NCBI RefSeq assembly: GCF_013337045.2
Contig: NZ_CP118259.1
Coordinates: 2,604,001-2,668,000, forward strand
Length of the DNA stretch: 64,000 bases
DNA from: Agrobacterium vitis
Lineage (GTDB): Bacteria > Pseudomonadota > Alphaproteobacteria > Rhizobiales > Rhizobiaceae
Reading direction: 5' to 3'
Below the pieces are notes generated by a model. The model ran no database searches. It was not told where the DNA came from and saw nothing but the letters and a program-made list of their open reading frames with translations. A program made the position numbers and the translations under genes. Positions 46,689-55,822 of the stretch are shown piece after piece; position 1 is the first letter of the stretch; each line of letters opens with the position of its first letter.

Positions 46689-47858
46689 ATGCAATCAGCT
46701 CTGCGGGACGCATGGAAGCATCTGATCCCGGACGTGGCGCCGATCAGTTCTTCAGAACAGGCCCGCTCCGCCCTTGGCGCGGCGCTGGGCATTCTGGTCA
46801 CCGGCTTCATCAGTGCCTTTTTGTTGGGATATTTTTGGCCGGAGCAAGCTACAAGCCTGCCGGTGCTGATCGCGCCGATGGGAGCCTCCGCCGTGCTGCT
46901 GTTTGCAGTCCCCACCAGTCCGCTTGCCCAACCCTGGTCAATCCTTGGGGGCAATCTTTGCGCCGCATTGATTGGTGTGACCGTAGCACAATGGGTGCCG
47001 GATCTGCTGCTTGCCAGCGCGCTCGCCATCGGCGGTGCGATTGCCGCGATGATTGCGTTGCGCTGCCTGCATCCGCCAAGCGGCGCCATCGCGCTGACTG
47101 CCGTGCTCGGCGGTCCGGGCATTCATGCGCTCGGCTATGGCTTCGTGCTCTGGCCGGTGGCTGGCAATTCCCTGCTGCTTCTGGCCAGCGCGCTGCTCTA
47201 TAACCGGCTTGCGGGCCGCCGTTATCCGCATCGCGCCAAGCCTGCTTTGCCGCAAACGCCCGGCATTGCTGATACCGCAGGCTTCCAGCGCCGCGATCTC
47301 GATGACGTCCTGAAGGATTACGATGCCTTTCTCGACATCGACCGCGACGACCTAGAGGATATCCTGCGCCGCACGGAGCTGCGCGCCTATCGCCGTCGCA
47401 GCAGCCATACGACCTGCGGCGCGGTGATGATTGCGGGCATTGCCGCCCTCTCCCCCGATACCACGCTGAGCGAGGCGCTGCACCGCCTGCGCCAAAGCCG
47501 CGTCAAGGCTTTGCCGGTGACCGCCGAAGACGCCACCATTCTCGGCATCGTCACGCAGACCGACCTGATGGACAAGGCAAGCTGGTCACGGGGCAAGCCG
47601 GTGATCGGTCTTGGCCGACGGCTGGCGCTGGCCTTGCAAGGCGCCTCTGCGCCAAACGGCACGGTCAAGGACATCATGACCACACCGGTGCGCACCGTCA
47701 CGCCCGACGCACCGCTGTCCGAAGCAATCGTCACCTTTGCCGAAGCGGCCCTACATCATTTGCCTGTCATCAACGCCCAGGCAAAGCTGATCGGCATGAT
47801 CGCCCAAACAGATGTATTGATGGCCATGGTGCAGGCCTCAAACCAGAAAGCGAAATAG
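46689..47858 (+). CDS. HPP-family membrane protein with CBS domains
   Basis: 389-residue protein. The N-terminal half (about residues 30-170) has four membrane helices with the family's LRCLHPPSGAIALTAVL motif; a linker is followed by two CBS domains (MIAGIAALSPDTTLSEAL near 245, and IMTTPVRTVTPDAPLSEAI near 325) that bind adenine nucleotides. HPP proteins are linked to nitrite transport or regulation. It follows the PhzF gene by 30 bp. No terminator is clear after it. Confidence 0.88.
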   Translation: MQSALRDAWKHLIPDVAPISSSEQARSALGAALGILVTGFISAFLLGYFWPEQATSLPVLIAPMGASAVLLFAVPTSPLAQPWSILGGNLCAALIGVTVAQWVPDLLLASALAIGGAIAAMIALRCLHPPSGAIALTAVLGGPGIHALGYGFVLWPVAGNSLLLLASALLYNRLAGRRYPHRAKPALPQTPGIADTAGFQRRDLDDVLKDYDAFLDIDRDDLEDILRRTELRAYRRRSSHTTCGAVMIAGIAALSPDTTLSEALHRLRQSRVKALPVTAEDATILGIVTQTDLMDKASWSRGKPVIGLGRRLALALQGASAPNGTVKDIMTTPVRTVTPDAPLSEAIVTFAEAALHHLPVINAQAKLIGMIAQTDVLMAMVQASNQKAK

Positions 47859-47963
47859 GAAAAATCATTGAGAATGACCTTTCATATCAGGCCAACAGCA
47901 AATTAAGGCCATAAAAAATCGTTTCCATTCGCCTACGGGCGGTCCTGCTTTGGAGGAGAGGCG

Positions 47964-48290
47964 ATGCTTTTTGTGATGGCAATCATGTTGGCTGCGGCAC
48001 AAACGCCTGATTTCCCTGCCCCACCAACCACCTGCGCGCAAGCCAAGGCGACCGATACCGCGCCAGCAGATCAACTCGAACTGCTGGACCAATTTAGAGC
48101 TCATCTTGCCAAGGCAGATCTGGAACGATTGGATCAGGCGCTTCCACGCAGCAGCAATGGTGGGATTGCCAAATGCGATGCTGTCGAGGGCAGTCGCGCA
48201 TCATGCGAGGTGACGGCCTATATGCCCGCAATTGAAAACACTGGACTTATGGCACAATTTCTCGACTTCATCTGCCCCAAGAAATTCTGA
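47964..48290 (+). CDS. Small exported protein of unknown function
   Basis: 108-residue protein with a hydrophobic N-terminal signal (MLFVMAIMLAAAQ) and three or four cysteines in the mature part (TTCAQA, AKCDAV, SCEVT, FICPKKF), which could pair in the periplasm. GGAGGAGAGG directly precedes ATG 47964, a strong ribosome-binding site. I do not recognise a family. Confidence 0.65.
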   Translation: MLFVMAIMLAAAQTPDFPAPPTTCAQAKATDTAPADQLELLDQFRAHLAKADLERLDQALPRSSNGGIAKCDAVEGSRASCEVTAYMPAIENTGLMAQFLDFICPKKF

Positions 48291-48410
48291 ATGCAGTCAT
48301 CCACCATAGTGGGTACACGGCGGTGTAGGCAGCGCAAAAATCTGCAGCGGTTTTGCGATAAACCACAGACCTCAAGCAAGAAAACAAATGCTGAAAGCTT
48401 GCACCATACC

Positions 48411-48516
48411 TTAGAGCATCGGACCGAAAATAGGAATCGGAACGATGCTCTAAGTTTTTGTTTACGCATCGGATTTATCCGAAAACCGGTTCCCACTTTT
48501 CGGTCCGATGCTCTAA
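48411..48516. repeat. Rhizobiales palindromic repeat
   Basis: Exact 20-bp inverted repeats (ttagagcatcggaccgaaaa at 48411-48430 and its complement at 48497-48516) flank about 66 bp that contain a further partial copy (gatgctctaa, 48444-48453). The text resembles a common intergenic element of rhizobia. The right arm contains the stop codon of the small gene on the minus strand. The stretch 48291-48410 holds nothing else. Confidence 0.75.
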
Positions 48517-48668
48517 GGCCGCACCAGCAGTGTTACAGTCCATATAATAAAGGCCAGCACTGCAAGCTTCCAGAAGTCGCTGCGCTTTCGAAGGAATGGC
48601 AAGCCGAGCGGCCGGATCAGTTGCACGGCCATCGCCAGGATCAGAAAGGCGGATATTGCCTTGTTCAT
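48513..48668 (-). CDS. Small membrane protein, 51 residues
   Basis: A short minus-strand gene that encodes MNKAISAFLILAMAVQLIRP, then GLPFLRKRSDFWKLAVLAFI and a C-terminal IRP-like VRP end. It has two hydrophobic segments (residues 4-20 and 35-49) around a basic loop. I recall similar small proteins in other rhizobia, with the QLIRPLGLPxLRxRxDFWK core conserved, but no function. GAGGTAG lies about 12 nt before the ATG. The stop codon is in a palindromic repeat. Confidence 0.6.
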   Translation of the reverse strand: MNKAISAFLILAMAVQLIRPLGLPFLRKRSDFWKLAVLAFIIWTVTLLVRP

Positions 48669-48816
48669 GTCTTTGGTCGCTACCTCTACGAAGCCAACGC
48701 ATTTTAGCAGGAATAAAGCGCTTGTCCTCGGTCATACTGATATCACCGGGCAAAGGGAAGCAGGCTTTGCTTGGCCATCATCTGGTGGTTTGCGCCATAC
48801 CCATAATACCAAGTCT

Positions 48817-48930
48817 CGAAGATGCTCACGCATCCTCGTCTTGAAGGCATTGCAAATATCTCAAACGCAGCAGAGGCTTGAGATATTTGCAAAGGGAATA
48901 CCAAGAGTCATTTTCAATGACCCTTGGTAT
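48817..48930. repeat. Two nested palindromes upstream of the MFS gene
   Basis: The first palindrome has exact 14-bp arms (tgcaaatatctcaa / ttgagatatttgca; 48851-48864 and 48878-48891). The second (48898-48930) has 15-bp arms with one mismatch and ends cttggtat. An ataccaag copy also occurs at 48815-48822. This looks like a mosaic repeat; 48931-49077 then holds the MFS promoter. Confidence 0.65.
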
Positions 48931-49077
48931 AGCTCGAAAATCACCTGCTGTAACGTCGCAGTAACGACAGTTTGCCATAATTCATAAATCGACCCCATTC
49001 CGGGGAATAATGGCCCCACGCATTCCGCGACCTGCCACGCTTGGCCTTCGCCTCGACCCGTTCCGAAGTGATTTTGC

Positions 49078-50361
49078 ATGACCCGAAACCTGCTTCCTGT
49101 TCTCTCCCTCTTGCTTGGCACGCTTTTTCTGTTCCTTGGCAATGGCCTGCACGGGCTGCTTCTGCCGGTGCGTGGGTCCTTTGAAGGCTATTCCAACGAA
49201 GTGCTCGGCCTGCTCGGTACGTCCTGGGCGGCGGGCTTTGTGCTTGGCTGTTTCATTGCGCCCAAGCTGGTGATGCGGGTTGGCCATGTCCGGGCCTTTT
49301 CCTGCTTCATCGCCATTATCGCCATCATTTCGCTGATCACCGGCCTGGTCGTCGAGCAATATTCATGGGTTGCCCTGCGAACGCTGACCGGCTTTTGCAC
49401 CGCCGGCACCTCGATGATCATCGAAAGCTGGCTGAACGAGAGGGCCAGCAACGAGAGCCGTGGCTCGATCTTTTCCTTCTACATTTCCGTCACCCTGTTC
49501 GGGGTGGTCGGCGGCCAGATGATGGTGGCTTTCGGCAATATTCACACGCCGACGCTGTTCATGATCTGCGGCATTCTCTATTGCCTGGCCATGCTGCCCA
49601 CCACCATGTCCAACGCCGCCTCGCCGCAGCCGTTGAAATCCGTCAAGCTGGATCTGCCGAAACTCTATCGAAATTCGCCCGTGTCCTTTGTCGGTATTCT
49701 GCTGATCGGCATTGCCAACGGCGCTTACGGCACCCTGGTGGCGGTGTTCGGCGCCCGCGTCGGCCTGCCGGATGTGATGATTGCCAGCATGTTGAGCATT
49801 ACGATCTTTGCCGGTGCGGCCGCCCAGTTTCCGGCTGGCCGCCTGTCAGACCATACGGACCGGCGCTATGTTCTGGCCGGTATTGCCTCGGTCGCCCTGG
49901 TGGCCGCCCTTCTGCTTCTGGTGGTACGGCCACAGGCCGCCTTTATCCTGATCCCGCTTGTGGCGCTCTATGGGGCGGCGGCCAATTCGCTCTATCCGAT
50001 TGCTGTGGCCCATGCCAATGACTTTGCCGACAGCGGCGATTTCGTCAAAGTGTCCGGCGGCCTGCTGCTGCTGTTTGGCATCGGTACGATTATCGGCCCG
50101 ACCATCGGCGGCCCTGTCATGACATGGTTCGGTCCCTATGCATTGTTTGGGGTCACCGCCACCGCCCATGCTCTGCTGGTTGCCTATGCGATTTTCCGCA
50201 GCCGGTTGCGCCCCACCCTCACCTCCGAGGAAAAAGAGAATTTTTCCACAGGCCATGGCCCGGTCTCGACCATGATGGCCACCCCGCAATCGGCAACACT
50301 TGACCCAAGAGCTGAACGCATGGACATCAGTGGTGAAGAGCCAGCAAACAAGGAGGCATGA
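49078..50361 (+). CDS. MFS transporter (YcaD-like)
   Basis: 427-residue protein with about 12 membrane helices. The first helix starts right after the N-terminus (LPVLSLLLGTLFLFLGNGLHG), followed by the conserved cytoplasmic loop around helix 2-3. It resembles the E. coli YcaD group, whose substrate is not known. The hydrophilic C-terminal tail (about 45 residues) is unlike the rest. Its ATG 49078 has a weak ribosome-binding site. It overlaps no gene but is followed 3 bp later by the DUF1192 gene. Confidence 0.88.
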   Translation: MTRNLLPVLSLLLGTLFLFLGNGLHGLLLPVRGSFEGYSNEVLGLLGTSWAAGFVLGCFIAPKLVMRVGHVRAFSCFIAIIAIISLITGLVVEQYSWVALRTLTGFCTAGTSMIIESWLNERASNESRGSIFSFYISVTLFGVVGGQMMVAFGNIHTPTLFMICGILYCLAMLPTTMSNAASPQPLKSVKLDLPKLYRNSPVSFVGILLIGIANGAYGTLVAVFGARVGLPDVMIASMLSITIFAGAAAQFPAGRLSDHTDRRYVLAGIASVALVAALLLLVVRPQAAFILIPLVALYGAAANSLYPIAVAHANDFADSGDFVKVSGGLLLLFGIGTIIGPTIGGPVMTWFGPYALFGVTATAHALLVAYAIFRSRLRPTLTSEEKENFSTGHGPVSTMMATPQSATLDPRAERMDISGEEPANKEA

Positions 50362-50364
50362 GCC

Positions 50365-50559
50365 ATGATGGAAGACCCAGACCGCCCGCGCAAACCACCG
50401 GAACACGAGATCGGCTGCGACCTTTCTCTCCTGTCGGCAAGCGAACTGGAGATGCGAATCACTTTGCTAAAACAGGAAATCGCCCGTCTCGAGACGGAAA
50501 AATCCAGCAAGATGGCTGGAAAAGCGGCAGCTGAATCGCTGTTTCGCCCTTTAAAGTAG
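50365..50559 (+). CDS. DUF1192 family protein
   Basis: 64-residue protein typical of the alphaproteobacterial DUF1192 family: a short acidic head (MMEDPDRPRKPPEHEIG), then DLSLLSASELEMRITLLKQEI, a coiled-coil helix. Function is unknown. The AAGGAGG ribosome-binding site is inside the end of the MFS gene, so the two are co-translated. Confidence 0.85.
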   Translation: MMEDPDRPRKPPEHEIGCDLSLLSASELEMRITLLKQEIARLETEKSSKMAGKAAAESLFRPLK

Positions 50560-50777
50560 CAGGGCATGGTTCAAAATATTACAGCTGCGCAATATGGTAA
50601 AGTTCGCCCATTGAACCCCCATATGTCACGGCTAGCAACGCCGCTTTGATCTATCCCGATGCAGTATTAACACAATATTAAGCATTTTATGCGAATGTAT
50701 AACCTGTCCGGTTCTTCTGGATTCAGACGGTTTCACCAAATGGCGATTTGGTCTGATTTTTCTCCCTGTTTTACCTT
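50560..50777 (+). other. Stretch with possible promoter and short hairpins
   Basis: 218 bp after the DUF1192 gene. It includes an accaaatggcgatttggt hairpin near 50735 and leads to a strong terminator, so it may encode a small RNA; no open frame is convincing. Confidence 0.35.
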
Positions 50778-50804
50778 GAGAGCCGCTTTTGCGGCTCTTT
50801 TTTT
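50778..50804 (+). terminator. Strong intrinsic terminator
   Basis: An 8-bp stem (agagccgc/gcggctct) with a TTTT loop is followed by six or more T. It lies 219 bp after the DUF1192 stop and 160 bp before rcdA, an unusual distance for a DUF1192 terminator. Confidence 0.88.
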
Positions 50805-50967
50805 ATGCCTTTCGACTTTACCTAAAACTGTGGGAATTAACCCTTTCTTAAGAAACGACTTGCGCATTTGGGGTATTGGTAGCATCGTTCGCCCATGAAA
50901 TTGGCGCTGGACTTCGTTAACCGCCGCGCTACGTCAATAAGTGATGCGTAAGACAGGGAAAATGTCG

Positions 50968-51483
50968 ATGTCGGAACTTGGATTGAATACGGTCAGCTTT
51001 GCCGGGCGCGCGGCTTCGTCGTCGCAGTTCAAGGCGACCTATGCAGAAGGCATGGGGCTGGTCGAAGAAACCGCCGCATATCTTGACGGCCCCGGCCGTT
51101 CTGCTGCGAAGGTTCTGCCCCGCATGGCCTCCGTGCTCTATGCAGCTGAATCCATGCGCCTGACCACGCGCCTGATGCAGATGGCTTCCTGGCTCCTGTT
51201 GCAGCGCGCCGTCAATAATGGCGAAATGTCACGCGACCAGGTGATTTCCGAAAAGAGCAAGGTCCGTCTGGATGGCTTCAATGTCGACCGCAACGCGCCA
51301 GGCTGGAATGATCTGCCGGAATCCTTCCGCGACCTGATCGAACGCTCGCTGCGCCTGCAGAACCGGATTGCCCTGCTGGACCGCGAAATCTATCGCCCGA
51401 ATGACACATCCATCGTGCCGGACAATGAGAACAGCGTCCAGGCCCAGTTGAACCTGCTGCGCACGGCCTTCAACGCCAACTGA
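50968..51483 (+). CDS. rcdA: Regulator of CtrA degradation, RcdA
   Basis: 171-residue DUF1465-family protein. Caulobacter RcdA helps ClpXP degrade the cell-cycle regulator CtrA. The block FKATYAEGMGLVEETAAYL, then RMASVLYAAESMRLTTRLMQMASWLLLQRAV and EKSKVRLDG... define the family. I chose ATG 50968 (MSELGLN); ATG 50962, and a GTG at 50941, are in frame. It ends in a terminator. Confidence 0.85.
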   Translation: MSELGLNTVSFAGRAASSSQFKATYAEGMGLVEETAAYLDGPGRSAAKVLPRMASVLYAAESMRLTTRLMQMASWLLLQRAVNNGEMSRDQVISEKSKVRLDGFNVDRNAPGWNDLPESFRDLIERSLRLQNRIALLDREIYRPNDTSIVPDNENSVQAQLNLLRTAFNAN

Positions 51484-51542
51484 GCATCTTTGCTTAGACA
51501 CCATGCAGACGGATGAGTTCTGCGTGGTAATCTCGGATTTTT

Positions 51543-51575
51543 AAAACCCGGCCTGCCCTGCAGAGCCGGGTTTTT
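51543..51575 (+). terminator. Intrinsic terminator after rcdA
   Basis: A 10-bp stem (aaaacccggc / gccgggtttt) with a 12-nt loop ends in T residues, 60 bp after the rcdA stop. Confidence 0.85.
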
Positions 51576-51637
51576 CGTGTTGGTACGCAGGATTGAGGAT
51601 GCATAATCAGAAAAGGCATTAACGCGCCGTACAAACC

Positions 51638-51669
51638 AAAAAAGCCCGGTCGAGGGACCGGGCTTTTTT
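51638..51669. terminator. Bidirectional terminator, rpmE side
   Basis: A symmetric A-run, stem (gcccggt / accgggc) and T-run (13-bp arms) follows rpmE on the minus strand and faces rcdA on the plus strand. Confidence 0.9.
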
Positions 51670-51690
51670 GGAAGACATGCAAACGATGAC

Positions 51691-51912
51691 TTAGAGGCCG
51701 AGGCCGCCGAAACGCTTGTTGAACTTGGAGAGACGACCGCCGCGGTCCATGAGCTGCTGGTTGCCGCCGGTCCAGGCCGGATGCGACTTGGAGTCGATGT
51801 CGAGGTTCATGACCTGACCTTCGGTGCCCCAGGTCGAAAATGTTTCGTACTCGGTGCCATCGGTCATGACGACCTTGATCTTGTGGTATTCGGGATGAAT
51901 GTTAGCCTTCAT
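51691..51912 (-). CDS. rpmE: 50S ribosomal protein L31
   Basis: 73-residue L31. It starts [19 protein letters not shown] and ends NKRFGGLGL. The zinc-type L31 has CxxC ligands; this alphaproteobacterial form lacks the cysteines. The AGGAAG ribosome-binding site decides ATG 51912. Confidence 0.97.
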   Translation of the reverse strand: MKANIHPEYHKIKVVMTDGTEYETFSTWGTEGQVMNLDIDSKSHPAWTGGNQQLMDRGGRLSKFNKRFGGLGL

Positions 51913-52102
51913 GACGGTCTTCCTGATGTGCCGGGGGGTCTATTTGCCGCAATTGCGTCAGCCGACCCAATTCAATACATGAAGCCGGAGACTGGTAATG
52001 TCGCGGGCTTCCCAATTTGATGGGCTGCCTATACATGAAGGTCGCAAGGATAACAAGGCCCCCAGCGCATAAGCTGGGATGGCAGGGGCGGAGTAGGGAT
52101 CA

Positions 52103-53905
52103 GTGTCGGAAAACCAAGAACGCCAGGCAAAATCGAGCCGTAGTCTGAAGCCTCTCGCCAGGCTCAACCCTTACCTGATGCGGTATCGCGGCATGGCATT
52201 GGCCGCCCTGGTGTTTCTGGCTCTCGCCGCCGTCACCACGCTGGCGCTGCCGCTGGCCGTGCGCCGGATGATCGACCACGGCATGGCCTCTGCCGATGCC
52301 GGTTTCATCAACAAGTATTTTGCCATGCTGATCGTTCTGGCGCTGATCATGGCCGCGTCCAGCGCGCTGCGCTATTATTATGTCATCACCATTGGCGAGC
52401 GGATCGTCTCGGATATCCGCCGCGAAGTGTTCGATCATGTCAGCCGCCTGTCACCTGCGTTTTTCGACGTCAACCAATCGGGCGAAATCGTCTCGCGGCT
52501 GACAGCCGACGCCACCCAGATCAAATCCGCCGTCGGCGCCAGCGCTTCGGTGGCATTGCGCAATATCATCATGTGTTTCGGCGCCATGGGCATGATGATC
52601 TATACCAGCCCGAAACTGTCGGTGATGGTGCTTGCTGCCATTCCCGTCATCGTCTTTCCGCTGATTGCCTTTGGCCGCTCGGTGCGCCGCCGCTCCCGCC
52701 TTGCCCAGGACAGGCTGGCAGAGGCCGCAGCCTTTGCTGGCGAAAGCATCGGGGCTGCCCGCACGGTCCAGGCCTTCAACGGCGAGGCCGCTGCCAGCGC
52801 CCGTTACGGCGCCGCCGTCGAACAGGCTTTCCAGGCCGCCCGCATCGCCACACGCTCGCGCGCCATCCTGACCGGCGTCGCCATCACGCTGGTATTCGGC
52901 AGCATTGTCGGCGTGCTCTGGTATGGCGCCCAAAGCGTGTTGGGCGGTACGATGTCGGCGGGAACCCTGGGCCAATTCCTGCTCTATTCCGTCATTGCCG
53001 CCTCATCGCTTGGCCAATTGTCCGAGGTCTGGGGCGAATTGATGCAGGCCGGCGGGGCCGCCGAACGGCTGACGGAGCTGCTGGCCGAGGTCTCTGCCGT
53101 GCAATCGCCAGACCATCCAAAACCCTTGCCCACCCCTGCGCGCGGCGAAGTGTGGTTTGAGAATGTCGAGTTTTCCTATCCCAGCCGCCCGGGGCGCTCC
53201 GCCGTCAAAGGCCTGAGCTTTGCCGTCGATGCCGGGGAAACCGTGGCGATCGTCGGTCCCTCCGGCGCAGGCAAAAGCACGATCTTCTCGCTGATCCTGC
53301 GCTTCTACGATCCGACAAGCGGGCGCATCTGTCTTGATGGCAGTGATCTGCGCGACGTGTCAACGGAGGCATTGCGCGGCAGCATTGCCATCGTACCCCA
53401 GGATGTGACGATCTTTTCCGGCACGATCCACGATAATATTGCCTTCAGCTGCCCCGATGCCAGCCGCGAGGCGGTAATCGTTGCTGCCCGCGCCGCCCAG
53501 GCCACCGAATTCATCGACCGGCTAGACCATGGCTTTGACACGCAGGTCGGTGAGCGTGGCATCACGCTGTCAGGCGGCCAGCGCCAGCGTATCGCCATTG
53601 CCCGCGCCATCCTGAAGGATGCGCCGGTCCTGCTGCTGGACGAGGCGACCTCGGCGCTGGATGCCGAAAGCGAGACGCTGGTGCAGAAGGCACTGGACGA
53701 GCTGATGAAATCGCGCACCACCATCGTCATTGCCCACAGGCTGGCCACCGTGCTGAAAGCCGACCGGATTCTGGTCATCGATGACGGCAAGGTGGTGGAA
53801 CAGGGTACCCACCAAAGCCTGATCCAGCAGGGCGGCATCTATGCCCGGCTGGCCCGGCTGCAATTCCAGAGCGGAGCGCAGGATTTCCTGGCAGAAGCGA
53901 AGTAA
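52103..53905 (+). CDS. ABC exporter (ATPase fused to transmembrane domain)
   Basis: 600-residue half-transporter. A six-helix membrane domain (residues 25-310) precedes the ATPase: Walker A GPSGAGKST near 380, Q-loop, signature LSGGQRQRIA near 485, and Walker B LLLDEATSALD. It resembles MsbA/LmrA-type lipid or drug exporters; it would work as a homodimer. Start GTG 52103 follows GTAGGGA. It ends 4 bp before the convergent FAD dehydrogenase gene. Confidence 0.93.
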   Translation: MSENQERQAKSSRSLKPLARLNPYLMRYRGMALAALVFLALAAVTTLALPLAVRRMIDHGMASADAGFINKYFAMLIVLALIMAASSALRYYYVITIGERIVSDIRREVFDHVSRLSPAFFDVNQSGEIVSRLTADATQIKSAVGASASVALRNIIMCFGAMGMMIYTSPKLSVMVLAAIPVIVFPLIAFGRSVRRRSRLAQDRLAEAAAFAGESIGAARTVQAFNGEAAASARYGAAVEQAFQAARIATRSRAILTGVAITLVFGSIVGVLWYGAQSVLGGTMSAGTLGQFLLYSVIAASSLGQLSEVWGELMQAGGAAERLTELLAEVSAVQSPDHPKPLPTPARGEVWFENVEFSYPSRPGRSAVKGLSFAVDAGETVAIVGPSGAGKSTIFSLILRFYDPTSGRICLDGSDLRDVSTEALRGSIAIVPQDVTIFSGTIHDNIAFSCPDASREAVIVAARAAQATEFIDRLDHGFDTQVGERGITLSGGQRQRIAIARAILKDAPVLLLDEATSALDAESETLVQKALDELMKSRTTIVIAHRLATVLKADRILVIDDGKVVEQGTHQSLIQQGGIYARLARLQFQSGAQDFLAEAK

Positions 53906-53909
53906 CCCA

Positions 53910-55568
53910 TCAGGACGGGCTGGCCGCGAGAACATTGCGGCCCGCCACCCTTCCGGAAAACAGGCAGCCGCCGAGAAATGTGCCTTCCAGCGCGTTATAG
54001 CCGTGCATGCCGCCACCGCCGAAGCCTGAGACCTCGCCTGCCGCATAAAGGCCAGGCACCGGCTCGCCGGACATTTCCAGCACCCTGCCCTCAAGGTCGG
54101 TCTGCAAACCGCCCAATGTCTTGCGGGTCAAGATATGCAGGCGCACGGCGATTAACGGGCCCTTGGCCGGATCGAGCAGCCGATGCGGTGCAGCAGTCCG
54201 CATCAATTTATCGCCAAGATAGCGCCGGGCGCCTCTGATGGCGGTGATCTGCGCATCCTTGCTGAAAGTGTTGGCGATCTCCCGGTCCCGCGCCTCGATC
54301 TGGCGGCGGAGATGGGCAGGGTCCAACCGGCTCTCTCCGCTGATCGCGTTCATCTTCGCCACCAGTTCCTCCAGATCCGTGCTGACGGCAAAATCCTCAC
54401 CCCGCTCCATGAAGGCCAGGACCGGACCGGTCGGGCGCTTGCCGAGCCGCTTCAGCAGGAGGCGGATATTGCGGCCGGTCAGATCCGGGTTTTGCTCCGA
54501 GCCTGACAGTGCGAATTCCTTCTTGATGATCGCCTCGGTCAGGATGAACCAGCTATAATCACTGCCCCGCTCACGCAGGATTTTCAGCGTGGCAAGCGTA
54601 TCAAACCCCGGCATGGCGGGCGATGGCAGCCGATTGCCATCGGCATCGCACCAGAAGGAGGATGGGCCCGGCAGAATACGAATGCCATGATCCGGCCAGA
54701 TCGGGTCGTGGTTCTTCACACCCTCGGTATAATGCCACATGCGGTCGCGGTTGATGACACTGCCGCCCGCCTGCTCGGTAATGGCGATCATACGCCCATC
54801 AACATGGGCAGGCACGCCGCAAACCATGGTGGCAGGTGGCTGACCCAGCCGGTCGACCGGCCAGTTCTGCCGCACCAGTTGATGGTTACCACCAATGCCA
54901 CCGGACGCAACAATGACCGCCTGCGCGGAATAGGTGAAATTGCCGAAAGGCTGACGGCTGCTCTTTTCGCCCCGTAAAACCGCATCATTGGCCAGCACTG
55001 TGCCGGAGACGCCCGTCACCCGCCCGTCCCGGCGCTCCAGCGCATCGACCTGATGGCGAAAGCGGAAGGTGATGCGCCCGGCCTCGGCCAGCGTCTTTGC
55101 CAATTTGAGGAACGGTTCCAGCACGCCCGGCCCTGTCCCCCAGGTAACATGGAAGCGCGGCACCGAATTTCCATGGCCATCGGCAAGCTGCCCTCCCCGC
55201 TCCGCCCAGCCAACAACCGGGAACCAGCGCATGCCCATCTGATGCAGCCATGCCCGTTTCTCACCCGCGGCAAAGTGCAGATAGGCCTGCGCCCAACGTC
55301 GAGGCCAATGATCCTCCGGCCGGTCAAAGCCTGCCGAGCCAAACCAGTCCTGCTCGGCCAGCGCCAGGCTGTCACGCACCCGCATCAAGCGTTGCTCGGG
55401 ACTGTCGATGAAAAACAAACCGCCCAGCGACCAGAAAGCCTGCCCGCCCAGGTTCTGCTCCCCCTCCTGATCGACGATGCAGACCGTCAAGCCCCGCCCC
55501 GCCGCCTCGGTTGCCGCAACCAACCCCGCCAGCCCAGCGCCAACCACGATCACGTCGAACTCGTCCAT
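53910..55568 (-). CDS. FAD-dependent oxidoreductase (3-ketosteroid dehydrogenase-like)
   Basis: 552-residue flavoprotein with the Rossmann motif DVIVVGAGLAGLVAATEAAGRG at the N-terminus and the C-terminal FAD-binding GLYAAGEVSGFGGGGMHGYNALEG motif. It belongs to the fumarate reductase/succinate dehydrogenase family in the branch of KstD-like FAD-binding dehydrogenases that is common in proteobacteria. The substrate is unknown. ATG 55568 follows GGAGGG; the frame upstream adds unrelated residues. Confidence 0.88.
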   Translation of the reverse strand: MDEFDVIVVGAGLAGLVAATEAAGRGLTVCIVDQEGEQNLGGQAFWSLGGLFFIDSPEQRLMRVRDSLALAEQDWFGSAGFDRPEDHWPRRWAQAYLHFAAGEKRAWLHQMGMRWFPVVGWAERGGQLADGHGNSVPRFHVTWGTGPGVLEPFLKLAKTLAEAGRITFRFRHQVDALERRDGRVTGVSGTVLANDAVLRGEKSSRQPFGNFTYSAQAVIVASGGIGGNHQLVRQNWPVDRLGQPPATMVCGVPAHVDGRMIAITEQAGGSVINRDRMWHYTEGVKNHDPIWPDHGIRILPGPSSFWCDADGNRLPSPAMPGFDTLATLKILRERGSDYSWFILTEAIIKKEFALSGSEQNPDLTGRNIRLLLKRLGKRPTGPVLAFMERGEDFAVSTDLEELVAKMNAISGESRLDPAHLRRQIEARDREIANTFSKDAQITAIRGARRYLGDKLMRTAAPHRLLDPAKGPLIAVRLHILTRKTLGGLQTDLEGRVLEMSGEPVPGLYAAGEVSGFGGGGMHGYNALEGTFLGGCLFSGRVAGRNVLAASPS

Positions 55569-55822
55569 CACGCCCTCCCAAGCACATTTCGCTGCCATTC
55601 TCTCCCTGGCAGAAAAACTTACTTTTACGCGAACGTCAAAATAGAGCAAGCGTAAGACAGGTTGTACTCTTCAAAAGCTCTTGTTTGGCGAGGGGTTTAA
55701 AAGCTCCGCTCAGGCGTACAATTCGTATAACTTTGTCGCTCTTTTATTGGACATGGGAGCAGAAAATATCGGCAGGCGGACGAAGGGCAAAGCCAAGAGC
55801 CACACCCATTCATCTGCCTGTC

